A stretch of 64,000 bases of DNA from [Leptolyngbya] sp. PCC 7376 (lineage in GTDB: Bacteria; Cyanobacteriota; Cyanobacteriia; Cyanobacteriales; MRBY01), in the NCBI RefSeq assembly GCF_000316605.1, contig NC_019683.1, positions 790,036 to 854,035 of the forward strand, written 5' to 3'. The notes under the pieces are model-generated. The model saw only the letters and a program-made list of their open reading frames with translations, was not told where the DNA came from and ran no database searches. Each line of letters begins with the position of its first letter. The stretch's first letter is position 1. Positions 18,221 through 26,900 of the stretch are shown piece after piece. The position numbers were made by a program, and so were the translations under genes.

Positions 18221-18430
18221 ATGAACGTCGGCGATCGCATCCGTGTCACTACATCGGTAATTGTTTATAACCACCCCCAACACCGCAAAGAAGCGTTTGA
18301 TCTAAAAGGTCTCGAAGGCGATATCGAAGCGGTTATCGGTCGCCCTATCACTGCAACTTTACCCGTGAAAGTTAGATTCGAGAAAAAGTACGCAGCACAC
18401 CTAAGAGAAGACGAAATCGAAGTGATCTAA
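18221..18430 (+). CDS. ftrV: Ferredoxin-thioredoxin reductase, variable chain
   Basis: 69 residues. MNVGDRIRVTTSVIVYNHPQ begins the SH3-like beta-barrel of the FTR variable subunit, which supports the catalytic FeS subunit (FtrC) that reduces thioredoxin with photosynthetic ferredoxin. FDLKGLEGDIEAVIGR, TATLPVKVRFEKK and LREDEIEVI are diagnostic. The start at 18221 is set by homology and by AGAGAGGAAA upstream; a longer in-frame reading from 18191 would add ten non-family residues. ftrC is not in the window. The gene ends at a strong terminator. Confidence 0.93.
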   Translation: MNVGDRIRVTTSVIVYNHPQHRKEAFDLKGLEGDIEAVIGRPITATLPVKVRFEKKYAAHLREDEIEVI

Positions 18431-18460
18431 CGAAGCATCACCACTTCAATTTTGAATACA

Positions 18461-18490
18461 AAAAAAGCGAGAGTTAGCTCTCGCTTTTTT
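18461..18490. terminator. Bidirectional intrinsic terminator between ftrV and cruA
   Basis: AAAAAAGCGAGAG and CTCTCGCTTTTTT form a perfect 13-bp stem around TTAG, with A and T tracts on both sides, so it can end both ftrV (plus) and the convergent cruA (minus). Confidence 0.9.
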
Positions 18491-18523
18491 GAGTGTATAG
18501 AGGCTGCAAGTCAGCTATTTGAG

Positions 18524-20521
18524 CTATGTTCCAACGGTCAAGCGGTAACGCAAACTAAGTAGCGTTAACCAAAGACTAGGATATTTTTCCTCGAGCCACT
18601 CTTGGGAATTGTCGAGAAATTGAGGCAGCCAGCCCATAATAAAAAAGCTCAAAATTGCGTCGAAGGTAAACGCAAGATAAGCACCAACCCACCGAATAAA
18701 GTCTTTTGCGCCAGCCATCTCCCAAATCCAAACGATCAGCAAAGGGTTTTGTCGCGCCGCCATGATCGCTAATTTATTAAACATCAACCAACTGGTGCGG
18801 TCTTTAATAAAAGTATCTGCCACTTCTGGAGGGGAATCTGCCAATAACCCAAAGAAGGTATTGAGCATGGAATTAATGCGTTGGGGTGGCAAATTGCTAT
18901 GAGTCGGCACCATCATCCCTTTCGAGAATAGCCATGTCACCGCAATATTGCTCTGGTAGGCTCGGATTTTATTGAGATTTTGAGTATCGAGTAAGTCTTG
19001 TTTGAGAGCAATATCGAGTAGGTTCGTGAGACGATCGAGGTTGCGAACTAAGGAACCAAAACCAGTGAAAACGAGAGGAGATTGCAACGAGGCGGCATCA
19101 CCAATCGCCAATACTCTTTCAAAAGCCACTTGGCGATCGCCCGACCCGACATTAAAGTAACCGGGAATATACCCGAAGGTGGCCTTCTCGAAGCTGAGCT
19201 TGTCCATTTCGCAGCGACGATACTCCGGCAAAATCGTAAAGAAATCCTCGTACATCTCCAGCAACGAACCGGGATTATCGGGATGTACTTCGTGGTAATG
19301 GAAGAGATAAATTGTTAACTCATCGTCTTTACCAGGGAAAAGCTCCCAAATCAGTTGCCGTCCACGCGAAATATCGCCATGGGAATTCAACACATCACCA
19401 TAGTCAGCATCCCAAACTTCTTTATCAAAGCCTTTAATTACAGCACCTACTGTCGGACAAACGCTATCAAAAGGACGACCCTTATTTAGTTGAGCTGCAA
19501 TTGGTGAAGCGGTTCCCATTGCATCCATCACCAATCGTGATTGAGCAATCTTTTCTTCACCGGTCACAATATTTTTCGTAAAGACTTTCGCCTGCCTAGC
19601 GCCCACATCTGCCCGCAAAAAATCCGTTTCATCCCAAATTTCACCGCCTGCTGCCAATAACTTTTCACCACATTTTTTTAGAAGCAGCTCAGAGGCGATC
19701 GCCACATTGAGAACAGTAGGCGTGTAGAGAATATTTGCCTTGAGATTGGGCGGATTATTACCGTCAAAAAATTTGTTAAAGCCGTCCTTATATTCCCGCG
19801 CGATCAGCTCTTCGATTTCCGATTGATCAAATAAGTCCAAATTAATTAGGCTCTGCAATTCACTGCGAGAAATATTCCATTCCCGATTCATCCGGCCAAA
19901 CGGTAAGCGCTCAATCAAAAGAACTTTGTAGCCCAACCGTGCCATCACCGCCGCATGGATAACGCCCAACGCACCACCAACATAAACCAAATCGAAACTT
20001 GGCAAACTCGCATCCGGTTCACTCGCCTGCTCAAAAATCACTTGCTTCGGTTCTTTCGGATTTTTCACCGTTTCGCGCCAACGTTTTTCCCACCAATACG
20101 CTCGCTGTAAATCAAATTCTCCCTGAGGAAATTTTTGAAAATATTGAACCGTTTTTGGATAATCAGCTTTCAATGTTTCGAAAATCGATTGCCCTTCTTT
20201 TAATGCCGGTGGTGCTGGATAACAATTTGGGAAAACTTCGCGCAAATCCCACTCTAATTTCTGACAAAGAGCTTTTGTCCCAGAAGGACGGCGATCGCCC
20301 CAAGCAAAAACCTTCAAGTAAGTCGTCCGTTGCACAGACCAAGTAAAAACTGAGAGCTCAAGCCCATCGACATTAACCACAACACCATCAGGCGTCGCAG
20401 CAGTCTTACCTATCGTTGGCTGCCATGACTGCTGTAGCCAATCACAAACTTTGTCAATGTGAGGAGTAGGGACTTCAAGGTACAACAGTTCTTCCATGGA
20501 CATTACGGCAAAAAACTTCAA
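18524..20521 (-). CDS. cruA: CruA-type lycopene cyclase family FAD protein
   Basis: 665 residues. An N-terminal extension (about 1-170) precedes a Rossmann FAD-binding motif LVYVGGALGVIHAAVMARLGYKVLLIER (about 177-204), and the rest follows the FixC/lycopene-cyclase fold (RLVMDAMGTASP, VLAIGDAASLQSPLVFTGFGS). The long N-terminus and a divergent 2Fe-2S ferredoxin gene next door fit CruA (Synechocystis sll0147 beside slr0148) better than the paralogue CruP; the synteny is recalled, not searched. CruA converts lycopene to gamma-carotene in some phototrophs, but activity varies among cyanobacteria. Hydrophobic C-terminal helices suggest membrane association. Confidence 0.8.
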   Translation of the reverse strand: MKFFAVMSMEELLYLEVPTPHIDKVCDWLQQSWQPTIGKTAATPDGVVVNVDGLELSVFTWSVQRTTYLKVFAWGDRRPSGTKALCQKLEWDLREVFPNCYPAPPALKEGQSIFETLKADYPKTVQYFQKFPQGEFDLQRAYWWEKRWRETVKNPKEPKQVIFEQASEPDASLPSFDLVYVGGALGVIHAAVMARLGYKVLLIERLPFGRMNREWNISRSELQSLINLDLFDQSEIEELIAREYKDGFNKFFDGNNPPNLKANILYTPTVLNVAIASELLLKKCGEKLLAAGGEIWDETDFLRADVGARQAKVFTKNIVTGEEKIAQSRLVMDAMGTASPIAAQLNKGRPFDSVCPTVGAVIKGFDKEVWDADYGDVLNSHGDISRGRQLIWELFPGKDDELTIYLFHYHEVHPDNPGSLLEMYEDFFTILPEYRRCEMDKLSFEKATFGYIPGYFNVGSGDRQVAFERVLAIGDAASLQSPLVFTGFGSLVRNLDRLTNLLDIALKQDLLDTQNLNKIRAYQSNIAVTWLFSKGMMVPTHSNLPPQRINSMLNTFFGLLADSPPEVADTFIKDRTSWLMFNKLAIMAARQNPLLIVWIWEMAGAKDFIRWVGAYLAFTFDAILSFFIMGWLPQFLDNSQEWLEEKYPSLWLTLLSLRYRLTVGT

Positions 20522-20668
20522 TTATCGCTCTGAGGAATAATCATACCCGCTTTGTTTCAGCGAAAGATGGCTGGTCATCACGAGGAGAGCTGCCAAACCT
20601 GTAAAATTTCTTATAAAAACTTTACCTTGCTAAAATAAAATACGACTAGCGTTCGAATAGGAGAATTC

Positions 20669-20989
20669 ATGTCTGATATCACCTTTGTCCAAGAAAACGG
20701 TGACGATACAATCGTTATTGCATCCCTCGGTTCCAACCTCAGAGAGAAAGCACTCCAGAATGGCGTTGATATCTATACATTTGGTGCCAAGTTAATGAAC
20801 TGTGGTGGCGTTGGGCAATGTGCAACCTGCATGGTTGAAGTCGTCGAAGGTATGGAAAACCTTTCTCCTAGAACTGATTTTGAAGAGCGTCGCCTCAAAA
20901 AACGCCCTGATAATTATCGCCTTGCTTGCCAGAGCATCGTGAATGGTCGGGTCGTCGTCAAAACGAAGCCCAAACGCAAGAATAAGTAG
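20669..20989 (+). CDS. 2Fe-2S ferredoxin-like protein (slr0148 type)
   Basis: 106 residues. Cluster ligands C45-x5-C51-x2-C54-x32-C87 ([11 protein letters not shown] and YRLACQ) fit a [2Fe-2S] plant/adrenodoxin-like fold with nonstandard spacing from C45 to C51. The basic tail KTKPKRKNK is unusual. AGGAGAATTC precedes the ATG. It lies back to back with cruA and just ahead of psbM, an arrangement reminiscent of the Synechocystis slr0144-0152 photosystem II assembly region. It may carry electrons for assembly or pigment metabolism; this is inference. Confidence 0.85.
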   Translation: MSDITFVQENGDDTIVIASLGSNLREKALQNGVDIYTFGAKLMNCGGVGQCATCMVEVVEGMENLSPRTDFEERRLKKRPDNYRLACQSIVNGRVVVKTKPKRKNK

Positions 20990-21138
20990 TCTTAGGCTAT
21001 TTGAGCAGTTGAATCAATTCGGGATAAGTTTATCGGAAAAACTTTTGAGTGAGATGTGTTAAGACCCAAGAACTCAAATGAGCCATAGATGATATTCTTT
21101 ATGTAACTTGATTTAGCTCTGTGAGAGGCGATTTTTCA

Positions 21139-21240
21139 ATGCAAGTAAACGATCTTGGCTTTATTGCAACGATTCTATTTGTTCTTGTGCCAACAGTCTT
21201 CTTGTTGATTCTTTATATCCAGACCAATAAGACTGCCTAA
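21139..21240 (+). CDS. psbM: Photosystem II reaction centre protein M
   Basis: 33 codons: [20 protein letters not shown], then [13 protein letters not shown]. This is the canonical PsbM, a single transmembrane helix at the PSII dimer interface, with the conserved N-terminal MQVN and C-terminal QTNK. The spacing of about 150 bp from the ferredoxin gene leaves room for its own promoter. It is too short for ordinary gene-calling thresholds and was found by direct reading. A hairpin terminator follows at 21278. Confidence 0.97.
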   Translation: MQVNDLGFIATILFVLVPTVFLLILYIQTNKTA

Positions 21241-21277
21241 AGCAATAATTTGTTTAAAATTCTTTTATATTTTCCGT

Positions 21278-21309
21278 AAAGGTGAGTACATTTCGTACCC
21301 ACCTTTTTT
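21278..21309 (+). terminator. Intrinsic terminator after psbM
   Basis: AAAGGTGAGTAC pairs with GTACCCACCTTT (one A-C mismatch) around ATTTC, followed by T residues. Confidence 0.75.
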
Positions 21310-21364
21310 GTTGGGGTTCACACAATGCGGCGATCGCCCCAAATTCCTAGACACAAAGGAATAG

Positions 21365-22219
21365 CTACTCAGGAGACTCAGTGCGAGCAAGAAGAACCGG
21401 GCAAGTGGCATTCACGCGCACATAATCCGAGAGGGAAGTACCAAGAAGACGGTCTAGATCGGGTAGATTTTTCGCGACAGAAGGCCGGCGATCAGGTGAA
21501 CCCAAAACCAATAAATCGGCTTTCTGCTCTTCGGCAACTGTACAGATGGTGGCACCAGGACGGCCACCAACAACGAGATTACGGTGCTTTACGCCCATTT
21601 GCTTGGCCCGTTTAATCGCACGGGCAAGGGTTGGGTTTGCATCCATATCAGCCTGAGACAACTGTAAATTGCTAGGCAAATCAGGGTTAACTCGGAGCAA
21701 AATAATTTCGCAACCTTTATAGTCCCGCATCATTTGGAGAGCAAGCTCTAAGCCATACATCGAAGCGTCGGACTTATCGATCGCCACCATCACTTTTTTG
21801 AGAGTGCGCACGAAGATATCGTCTTTTACGAGGAGCATCGGACGATTTGTGAGCTGAAAGACATACTGACTGACTGAGTTAGACAAAATCGACTGGAGAC
21901 GCTTCAGACCACGTGATCCCATCAAAATCAGGTCTGCATCAATTTCTTCCGCCACTGCCCGCACAATGTCTTTTGGCTCACCCTGTCGCAAAATAGTGTT
22001 GACGTTCCTTGGATCAAGCTTGAGATCTTGGAGTGCTTGGGCAAGGAGTTTTCCGCCTTCTTCATAGCCTTTTTGTGCAGCATCAGGGGTAACTTTGCTC
22101 TTAACGACGTGCAGAATATTGATGCTGGTATCGCGAAACGCTGGCAATCTGAGGAGGTTTTTGAGCATGTCTTGGACTTGCCCTGTGCCAGAGTCTGCGA
22201 AAAGAATTTTCTTAATCAT
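21365..22219 (-). CDS. Tandem universal stress protein (two UspA domains)
   Basis: 284 residues. Domain 1 covers about 1-140 (KILFADSGTGQ, and the ATP-binding signature LILMGSRGLKRLQSILSNSVS); domain 2 covers about 142-280 (KVMVAIDKSDASMYGLELAL, LLVLGSPDRRP with a shifted G-x9-G loop). ATP binding is likely for domain 1 and less certain for domain 2. USPs of this tandem form respond to stress or energy status in cyanobacteria. It is divergent from ecfT, with no obvious partner. Confidence 0.9.
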   Translation of the reverse strand: MIKKILFADSGTGQVQDMLKNLLRLPAFRDTSINILHVVKSKVTPDAAQKGYEEGGKLLAQALQDLKLDPRNVNTILRQGEPKDIVRAVAEEIDADLILMGSRGLKRLQSILSNSVSQYVFQLTNRPMLLVKDDIFVRTLKKVMVAIDKSDASMYGLELALQMMRDYKGCEIILLRVNPDLPSNLQLSQADMDANPTLARAIKRAKQMGVKHRNLVVGGRPGATICTVAEEQKADLLVLGSPDRRPSVAKNLPDLDRLLGTSLSDYVRVNATCPVLLARTESPE

Positions 22220-22346
22220 GGGACGCTATTTAATATTTCTTAAGGTCTTTTATATGCTTAGGATCCAGCATACTCCGTTCTGACGGTCGGAAATTTTAAA
22301 GGATATTACATAATGGAAACGGTCTTTTTAAGGGGTTTTATTTGCG

Positions 22347-23222
22347 ATGGATTTAATGCGATCGCTACCGATTGGGTTGTATTTGGAGCAGCCTCGCACT
22401 TGGCTTCATCGTCTCGATCCCCGCACCAAGTTGGTTTGGTTGATGACATTTTTGATCGCGCCCATCTTGGCGAATAATCCTTGGCGTATGGGATTAGTCG
22501 GTTTGTTGATCCTAATTACGTTGACAGCCCGGATCCCTTTGCGGGTCTGGAAGCAGCAAATGGGACTGCTCTTATTTTTCTGTGTGGTGCTTTTCATCAT
22601 GACGCTGATTGCACCGGATGGTCTTGTGCTCGATCATCAACCCCGCTTACCTGCCGAAGAGGTGGCGATCGCCCAACCGTATGAATATGTGATGTGGCAA
22701 TTCAAGTTTATTAAGGTTACCCGCCTCAAACTAGATTTAGGCATTCGACTCAGCAGCCAAATCTTTACGCTGCTCTACAGCACCAATTTATATTTGCTGA
22801 CCACAGCCTCAGAAGAAATTACAGCAGGTCTAGAATACGTCTTTGCGCCACTCAAAAAATTCAATTTGCCTATCACCGAAACGCTTTTAACGCTAACGCT
22901 CTCGCTACGATTTATTCCGTTGGTACTAGAGGAAATCCAAAATCTGATTCGCTCAGTCCGCACCCGCGCGATTAATTGGAAAAAACTGGGTTTAAAACAA
23001 GGTTTTCAGCTCTGGCTAATGGTCTCGGAAAAGCTCCTCGAAAACCTACTCATGCGCGCCGAACAAATATCAACCGCGATGGATATTCGTGGTTTTACGA
23101 GTCCTGGTCGCCACCAAGTGCAATGGCATCAACTGCGTTTCCGGCGATGGGACTGGCTACTATTGGCGAGCCTCATTCCTTTCTGGTATTGCCGGATTCT
23201 CTGGGGAATGCGCCTCCTCTAA
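22347..23222 (+). CDS. Energy-coupling factor transporter transmembrane protein (EcfT/CbiQ family)
   Basis: 291 residues. The start MDLMRSLPIGLYLEQPRTWLHRLDPRTKL is the family N-terminus (LDPRTKL motif). Five or so membrane helices follow (LMTFLIAPILA, LLFFCVVLFIMTLIAP, ETLLTLTLSLRFIPL, and C-terminal LLLASLIPFWYC). The cytoplasmic coupling helices carry RTRAINWK and RAEQISTAMDIRGF, the Ala-Arg-Gly-like motif that contacts the EcfA ATPases. The substrate is set by a separate S component not present here. A PLP-homeostasis or cell-division gene often follows in cyanobacteria; here the DUF559 element lies immediately downstream. Confidence 0.88.
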   Translation: MDLMRSLPIGLYLEQPRTWLHRLDPRTKLVWLMTFLIAPILANNPWRMGLVGLLILITLTARIPLRVWKQQMGLLLFFCVVLFIMTLIAPDGLVLDHQPRLPAEEVAIAQPYEYVMWQFKFIKVTRLKLDLGIRLSSQIFTLLYSTNLYLLTTASEEITAGLEYVFAPLKKFNLPITETLLTLTLSLRFIPLVLEEIQNLIRSVRTRAINWKKLGLKQGFQLWLMVSEKLLENLLMRAEQISTAMDIRGFTSPGRHQVQWHQLRFRRWDWLLLASLIPFWYCRILWGMRLL

Positions 23223-23330
23223 ATGAGTCTCAGAAAAAATTTTCAGCATTTATCCTACGACTCTAAATTCGCATTCAAAGCCAAAATGCTCCATCAAAAA
23301 ATGATAGTGATTGATGCGGAGTTTTGTTGA
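23223..23330 (+). CDS. Very short ORF abutting ecfT and the inverted-repeat element (possible remnant)
   Basis: An ATG one base after the ecfT stop opens 35 codons (MSLRKNFQHLSYDSKFAF, ending AEFC). It ends at 23330, one base before the left arm of the 41-bp inverted repeat at 23332. It could be the start of a gene truncated by insertion of the DUF559 element, or a chance ORF. No homology is recognised. Confidence 0.2.
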   Translation: MSLRKNFQHLSYDSKFAFKAKMLHQKMIVIDAEFC

Positions 23331-23331
23331 A

Positions 23332-23372
23332 AATCCCTCCGCCTTCGGCACCTCCCTTTGAAAGGGAGGCTA
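23332..23372 (+). repeat. Left arm of 41-bp inverted repeat
   Basis: Contains CCCTCCGCCTTCGGCAC followed by CCTCCCTTTGAAAGGGAGG, itself a perfect 9-bp palindrome around G. It matches the reverse complement of 23786-23826 except at two positions. Confidence 0.9.
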
Positions 23373-23398
23373 GGTGTGACAAGTATTTGGGAGTGGCT

Positions 23399-23770
23399 AT
23401 GAGTTTACGAGGAGATTCGCTGTATTTTCCGTATAATCCGGCATTAGTAGCGAGAGCGAAAATACTACGGAAAAATATGACCTCAACCGAAAGAAAATTA
23501 TGGTTTGAGTATTTGCGGCAGTTTCCGCTCAAGGTTTATCGGCAACGCCCTATCGATCATTACATTGTTGATTTTTTCTGTCCCAAACTAAAACTCGTAA
23601 TTGAAGTGGATGGCGAGACACATTTCATAGATGAAGCACAGGAATACGACAGAGTCAGAAGTGAGATATTGCAGGGTTATGGTTTGAAAATCCTGCGCTT
23701 CACCAACGATGAAGTACTACAAAATTTTTCAGCCGTTTGCACCAGCATCGAAGAAAATCTTCCCTTCTAA
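23399..23770 (+). CDS. DUF559 domain protein (Vsr/restriction-endonuclease-like fold)
   Basis: 123 residues from the ATG at 23399, preceded by GGGAG; a longer frame from 23324 runs through the repeat arm and is unlikely. Family landmarks: ARILRKNMTSTERKLWFEYLR at the start, then RQRPIDHYIVDFFCPKLKLVIEVDGETH with the Asp and Glu-x-Asp-Gly catalytic-type residues of the PD-(D/E)xK fold, then DRVRSEILQGYGLKILRFTNDEV. It is the only gene inside the inverted repeat. Biochemical role unknown; a nuclease acting on the element ends is inference. Confidence 0.9.
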   Translation: MSLRGDSLYFPYNPALVARAKILRKNMTSTERKLWFEYLRQFPLKVYRQRPIDHYIVDFFCPKLKLVIEVDGETHFIDEAQEYDRVRSEILQGYGLKILRFTNDEVLQNFSAVCTSIEENLPF

Positions 23771-23785
23771 AATCACCGCAACCCA

Positions 23786-23826
23786 TAGCCTCCCTTCCAA
23801 AGGGATGTGCCGAAGGCGGAGGGATT
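23786..23826 (-). repeat. Right arm of 41-bp inverted repeat
   Basis: Reverse complement reads AATCCCTCCGCCTTCGGCAC then ATCCCTTTGGAAGGGAGGCTA, differing from the left arm at two positions. These changes weaken the internal palindrome seen in the left arm. Confidence 0.9.
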
Positions 23827-23906
23827 CTCTACCATTTCATGAACCAAGGGAACTGCTCAGAATTTTAGTTAGAATGCCAGCAACGGATGAAAGTGTGTGG
23901 TGAACG

Positions 23907-26900
23907 ATGTCAGCGGCAGAAGCTCTAAAACTCATCGAACAGGCAGCAGCGGAAGAATGGACAGAGCTTGATTTGTCGGGGATGAACCTCGATGCATTGC
24001 CACCAGCAATCGGGAAACTCGCAAAACTCGAAACTTTAATTCTTGGGAAATGGAATGGAGAAGCTCAAGAAAATAATTTAAAGACATTACCGCCTGAAAC
24101 CACCCAACTTCAAAAGCTAAAAAGACTGGAATGGCCTTGCAATAACCTTGAAGCAATTCCCGTAATAATCACAAAGTTCCCGAAGCTCAAACAGCTTAAC
24201 CTCAGTTTTAATCAAATAAAAGAGATTCCCGAGTCCCTCTCCGCTTTAATCAATCTCCAACAACTCGACCTCAGCGCTAACCATCAAATAAAAGAGATTC
24301 CCGATTCCCTCTCCGCTTTAATCAATCTCCAACAACTCGACCTCAGCGCTAACCATCAAATAAAAGAGATTCCCGATTCCCTCGCCGCTTTAGTCAATCT
24401 CCAACAGCTTCAACTCGGTGGAAACCCTATAAAAGAGATTCCCTATGTCCTCACCACATTAGTCAGCCTCCAACAACTCCACCTCAACGACACCGGGATA
24501 AAAGAGATACCTGATTCCCTCGCTGCTTTAGTCAATCTCCAACAGCTCTATCTTTACAATAACCAAATAAAAGAGATTCCCGATTCCCTCGCTGCTTTAA
24601 GCAATCTCCAACGGCTTCAACTAAACTTCAACCGAATAAAAAAGATACCTGATTCCCTCGCCAAATTAGCCAGTCTCCAACAGCTTGATCTTAACATCAA
24701 TCAAATAAGCGAGATTCCCGATTCCTTCGCCACTTTAAAGAATCTGCAAAAGCTTGATCTCGGCTCTAACCAAATAAAAAAGATACCTGACTCCTTCGGC
24801 AAATTAGCCAGTCTCCAACAGCTTAATCTCGGCTCTAACCAAATAAAAAAGATACCTGACTCCTTCGGCAAATTAGCCAGTCTCCAACAGCTCAATCTTA
24901 GCCACAATAAAATAGAAGAGATTCCCGATTCCTTCGCCACTTTAGTTAATCTCCAACAACTCTATCTTTACAACAATCCAATCAAAGAAGTGCCTGACTC
25001 CCTCGCCACTTTAGTTAATCTCCAACAGCTTGGTTTCAGCTCTAATCAAATAAAAGAGATTCCCGATTCCCTCGCCACTTTAGTTAATCTCCAACAGCTC
25101 GACATCAGCTCTAATCAAATAAAAGAGATTCCCGATTCCCTTGCCGCTCTAACCCATCTGCAAAATCTTGGTCTCAGCTCTACTCAAATAACAGAGATCC
25201 CTGATTTTCTCTCCACTTTAGTTAATCTCCAACAGCTCAACCTCAGCTTTAATCAAATTAAAAAAATACCCGATTCCTTCGTCAAATTAGCCAGCCTCCA
25301 AGCACTTTACCTCTGCTCTAATCAAATCACAAAAATCCCTTCTTTTTTAGAGAATTTACCTGCTCTTCAAAAACTAGATTTACGGCTTAATCCTATACCT
25401 GTTTCTCCGGAGATTCTAGGGTCAGAAGAGCTATATGAAAATCCGGGTTCCGTCAAAGATATTTTCAACTATTTACATCAACTGAAAAGTGGAAAAGTTC
25501 GTCCCCTTAACGAGGCAAAACTTATCTTGGTAGGACAAGGTAGTGTTGGCAAAACGTCTTTAATTAATCGTTTACTCCGAGATGAATTTGATAAAGACGA
25601 ATCTCAAACTGATGGTCTCAATGTTCAAGATTGGGCAATTAACGTCAACAGCAAAGATATCCGCTTAAATGTTTGGGATTTTGGTGGTCAAGAAATTTAC
25701 CATGCCACCCACCAGTTTTTTCTGACCAAACGTAGCCTCTATCTCCTCGTGTGTAACTGCCGCACCAGCGAAGAAGAAAACCGCCTTGAATATTGGCTCA
25801 AACTCATTCAAACCTTTGGCGATGCTTCCCCAGTAATCATTGTCGGCAACAAAAAAGACGAACAGCCCCTCGACATTAACCGTAAAGCTCTACAAGAAAA
25901 ATACCCCAATATCCGCGCCATCCTCGAAACTTCCTGCCAAAGCGGCGACGGCATCAAAGAACTCAGCGAGGCAATCCATCAGGAAGTTGCCAAACTCAAG
26001 GAAGTCTATGACCTATTACCCCTGTCGTGGTTTGAAGTGAAAGAACAACTGGAAGCCATGACCGAGGATTTCATTTCCTATAACCGCTACATCGGCATTT
26101 GCCACGAAAATAAAATTCCCGAAGAACAAAACCAAGAACAACTCATTGACCTGCTCCATCGCCTTGGCTTAGTCCTTAATTTTCGCGAACATCCCCTACT
26201 CCAGCAAACCAATGTCCTCAAACCTGAATGGGCAACCGAAGGCATCTATGCATTGCTTAGCGACGATCACCTCAAAACCAAATCTAAAGGCATATTTTGT
26301 TGCGATGACCTAACCCGAATTCTCGATGCAGCCCGCTATCCCAAAGAACGCCATCAGTACCTTATCGAGCTGATGAAAGAATTTGAACTATCCTTTGCTC
26401 TCGACTGCAACCCGCCACGCTTTCTGATTCCGAGCATCCTCCCAAAAGATGAACCAGAGGCCACCGATTTAAGAGGCGAGACCCTCGAATTTCAATACCA
26501 TTATCGCGTCTTGCCAAATAGCATCATTTCCCGGTTCATCGTTAATACCCACGAGAAAATCCACAATGAAACCTATTGGCGTAGTGGAGTGATGCTGGCA
26601 TATAGCGAAGGCAACGAAACTTGCAATATTGCCAGAGTCAAAGCCGACCCTGAAGATAACAAAATCTTTATTGCGATTAGCGGCAAGCCCGAAACTCGCC
26701 GCACATTCTTAGGCTTAATCCGCGACGTATTCAAAAAACTCCACAAAAGCTTTGGCAACCTCGAAATCTCTGAATGGGTTCCAGTTCCCGGCCATCCAGA
26801 ACATGCCCCCCTCGATTACCAAGAACTTCTCGGCCTCGAAGCAATGGGCGAAACCGAGGTTACCATCGGCAAACTACGACTCAAACTCGAACTCCGCAAA

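Larger units (their letters stand above)
23332..23826 (+). mobile_element. Inverted-repeat-bounded element carrying a DUF559 endonuclease gene
   Basis: A 495-bp unit whose ends are a 41-bp inverted repeat (39 of 41 positions identical) and whose only gene is a DUF559 protein. Such genes with GC-rich CCTCCCTTT-type repeats recur in many bacterial genomes. That this one is mobile is inference: no target-site duplication is obvious and DUF559 is a nuclease fold, not a known transposase. Confidence 0.6.
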
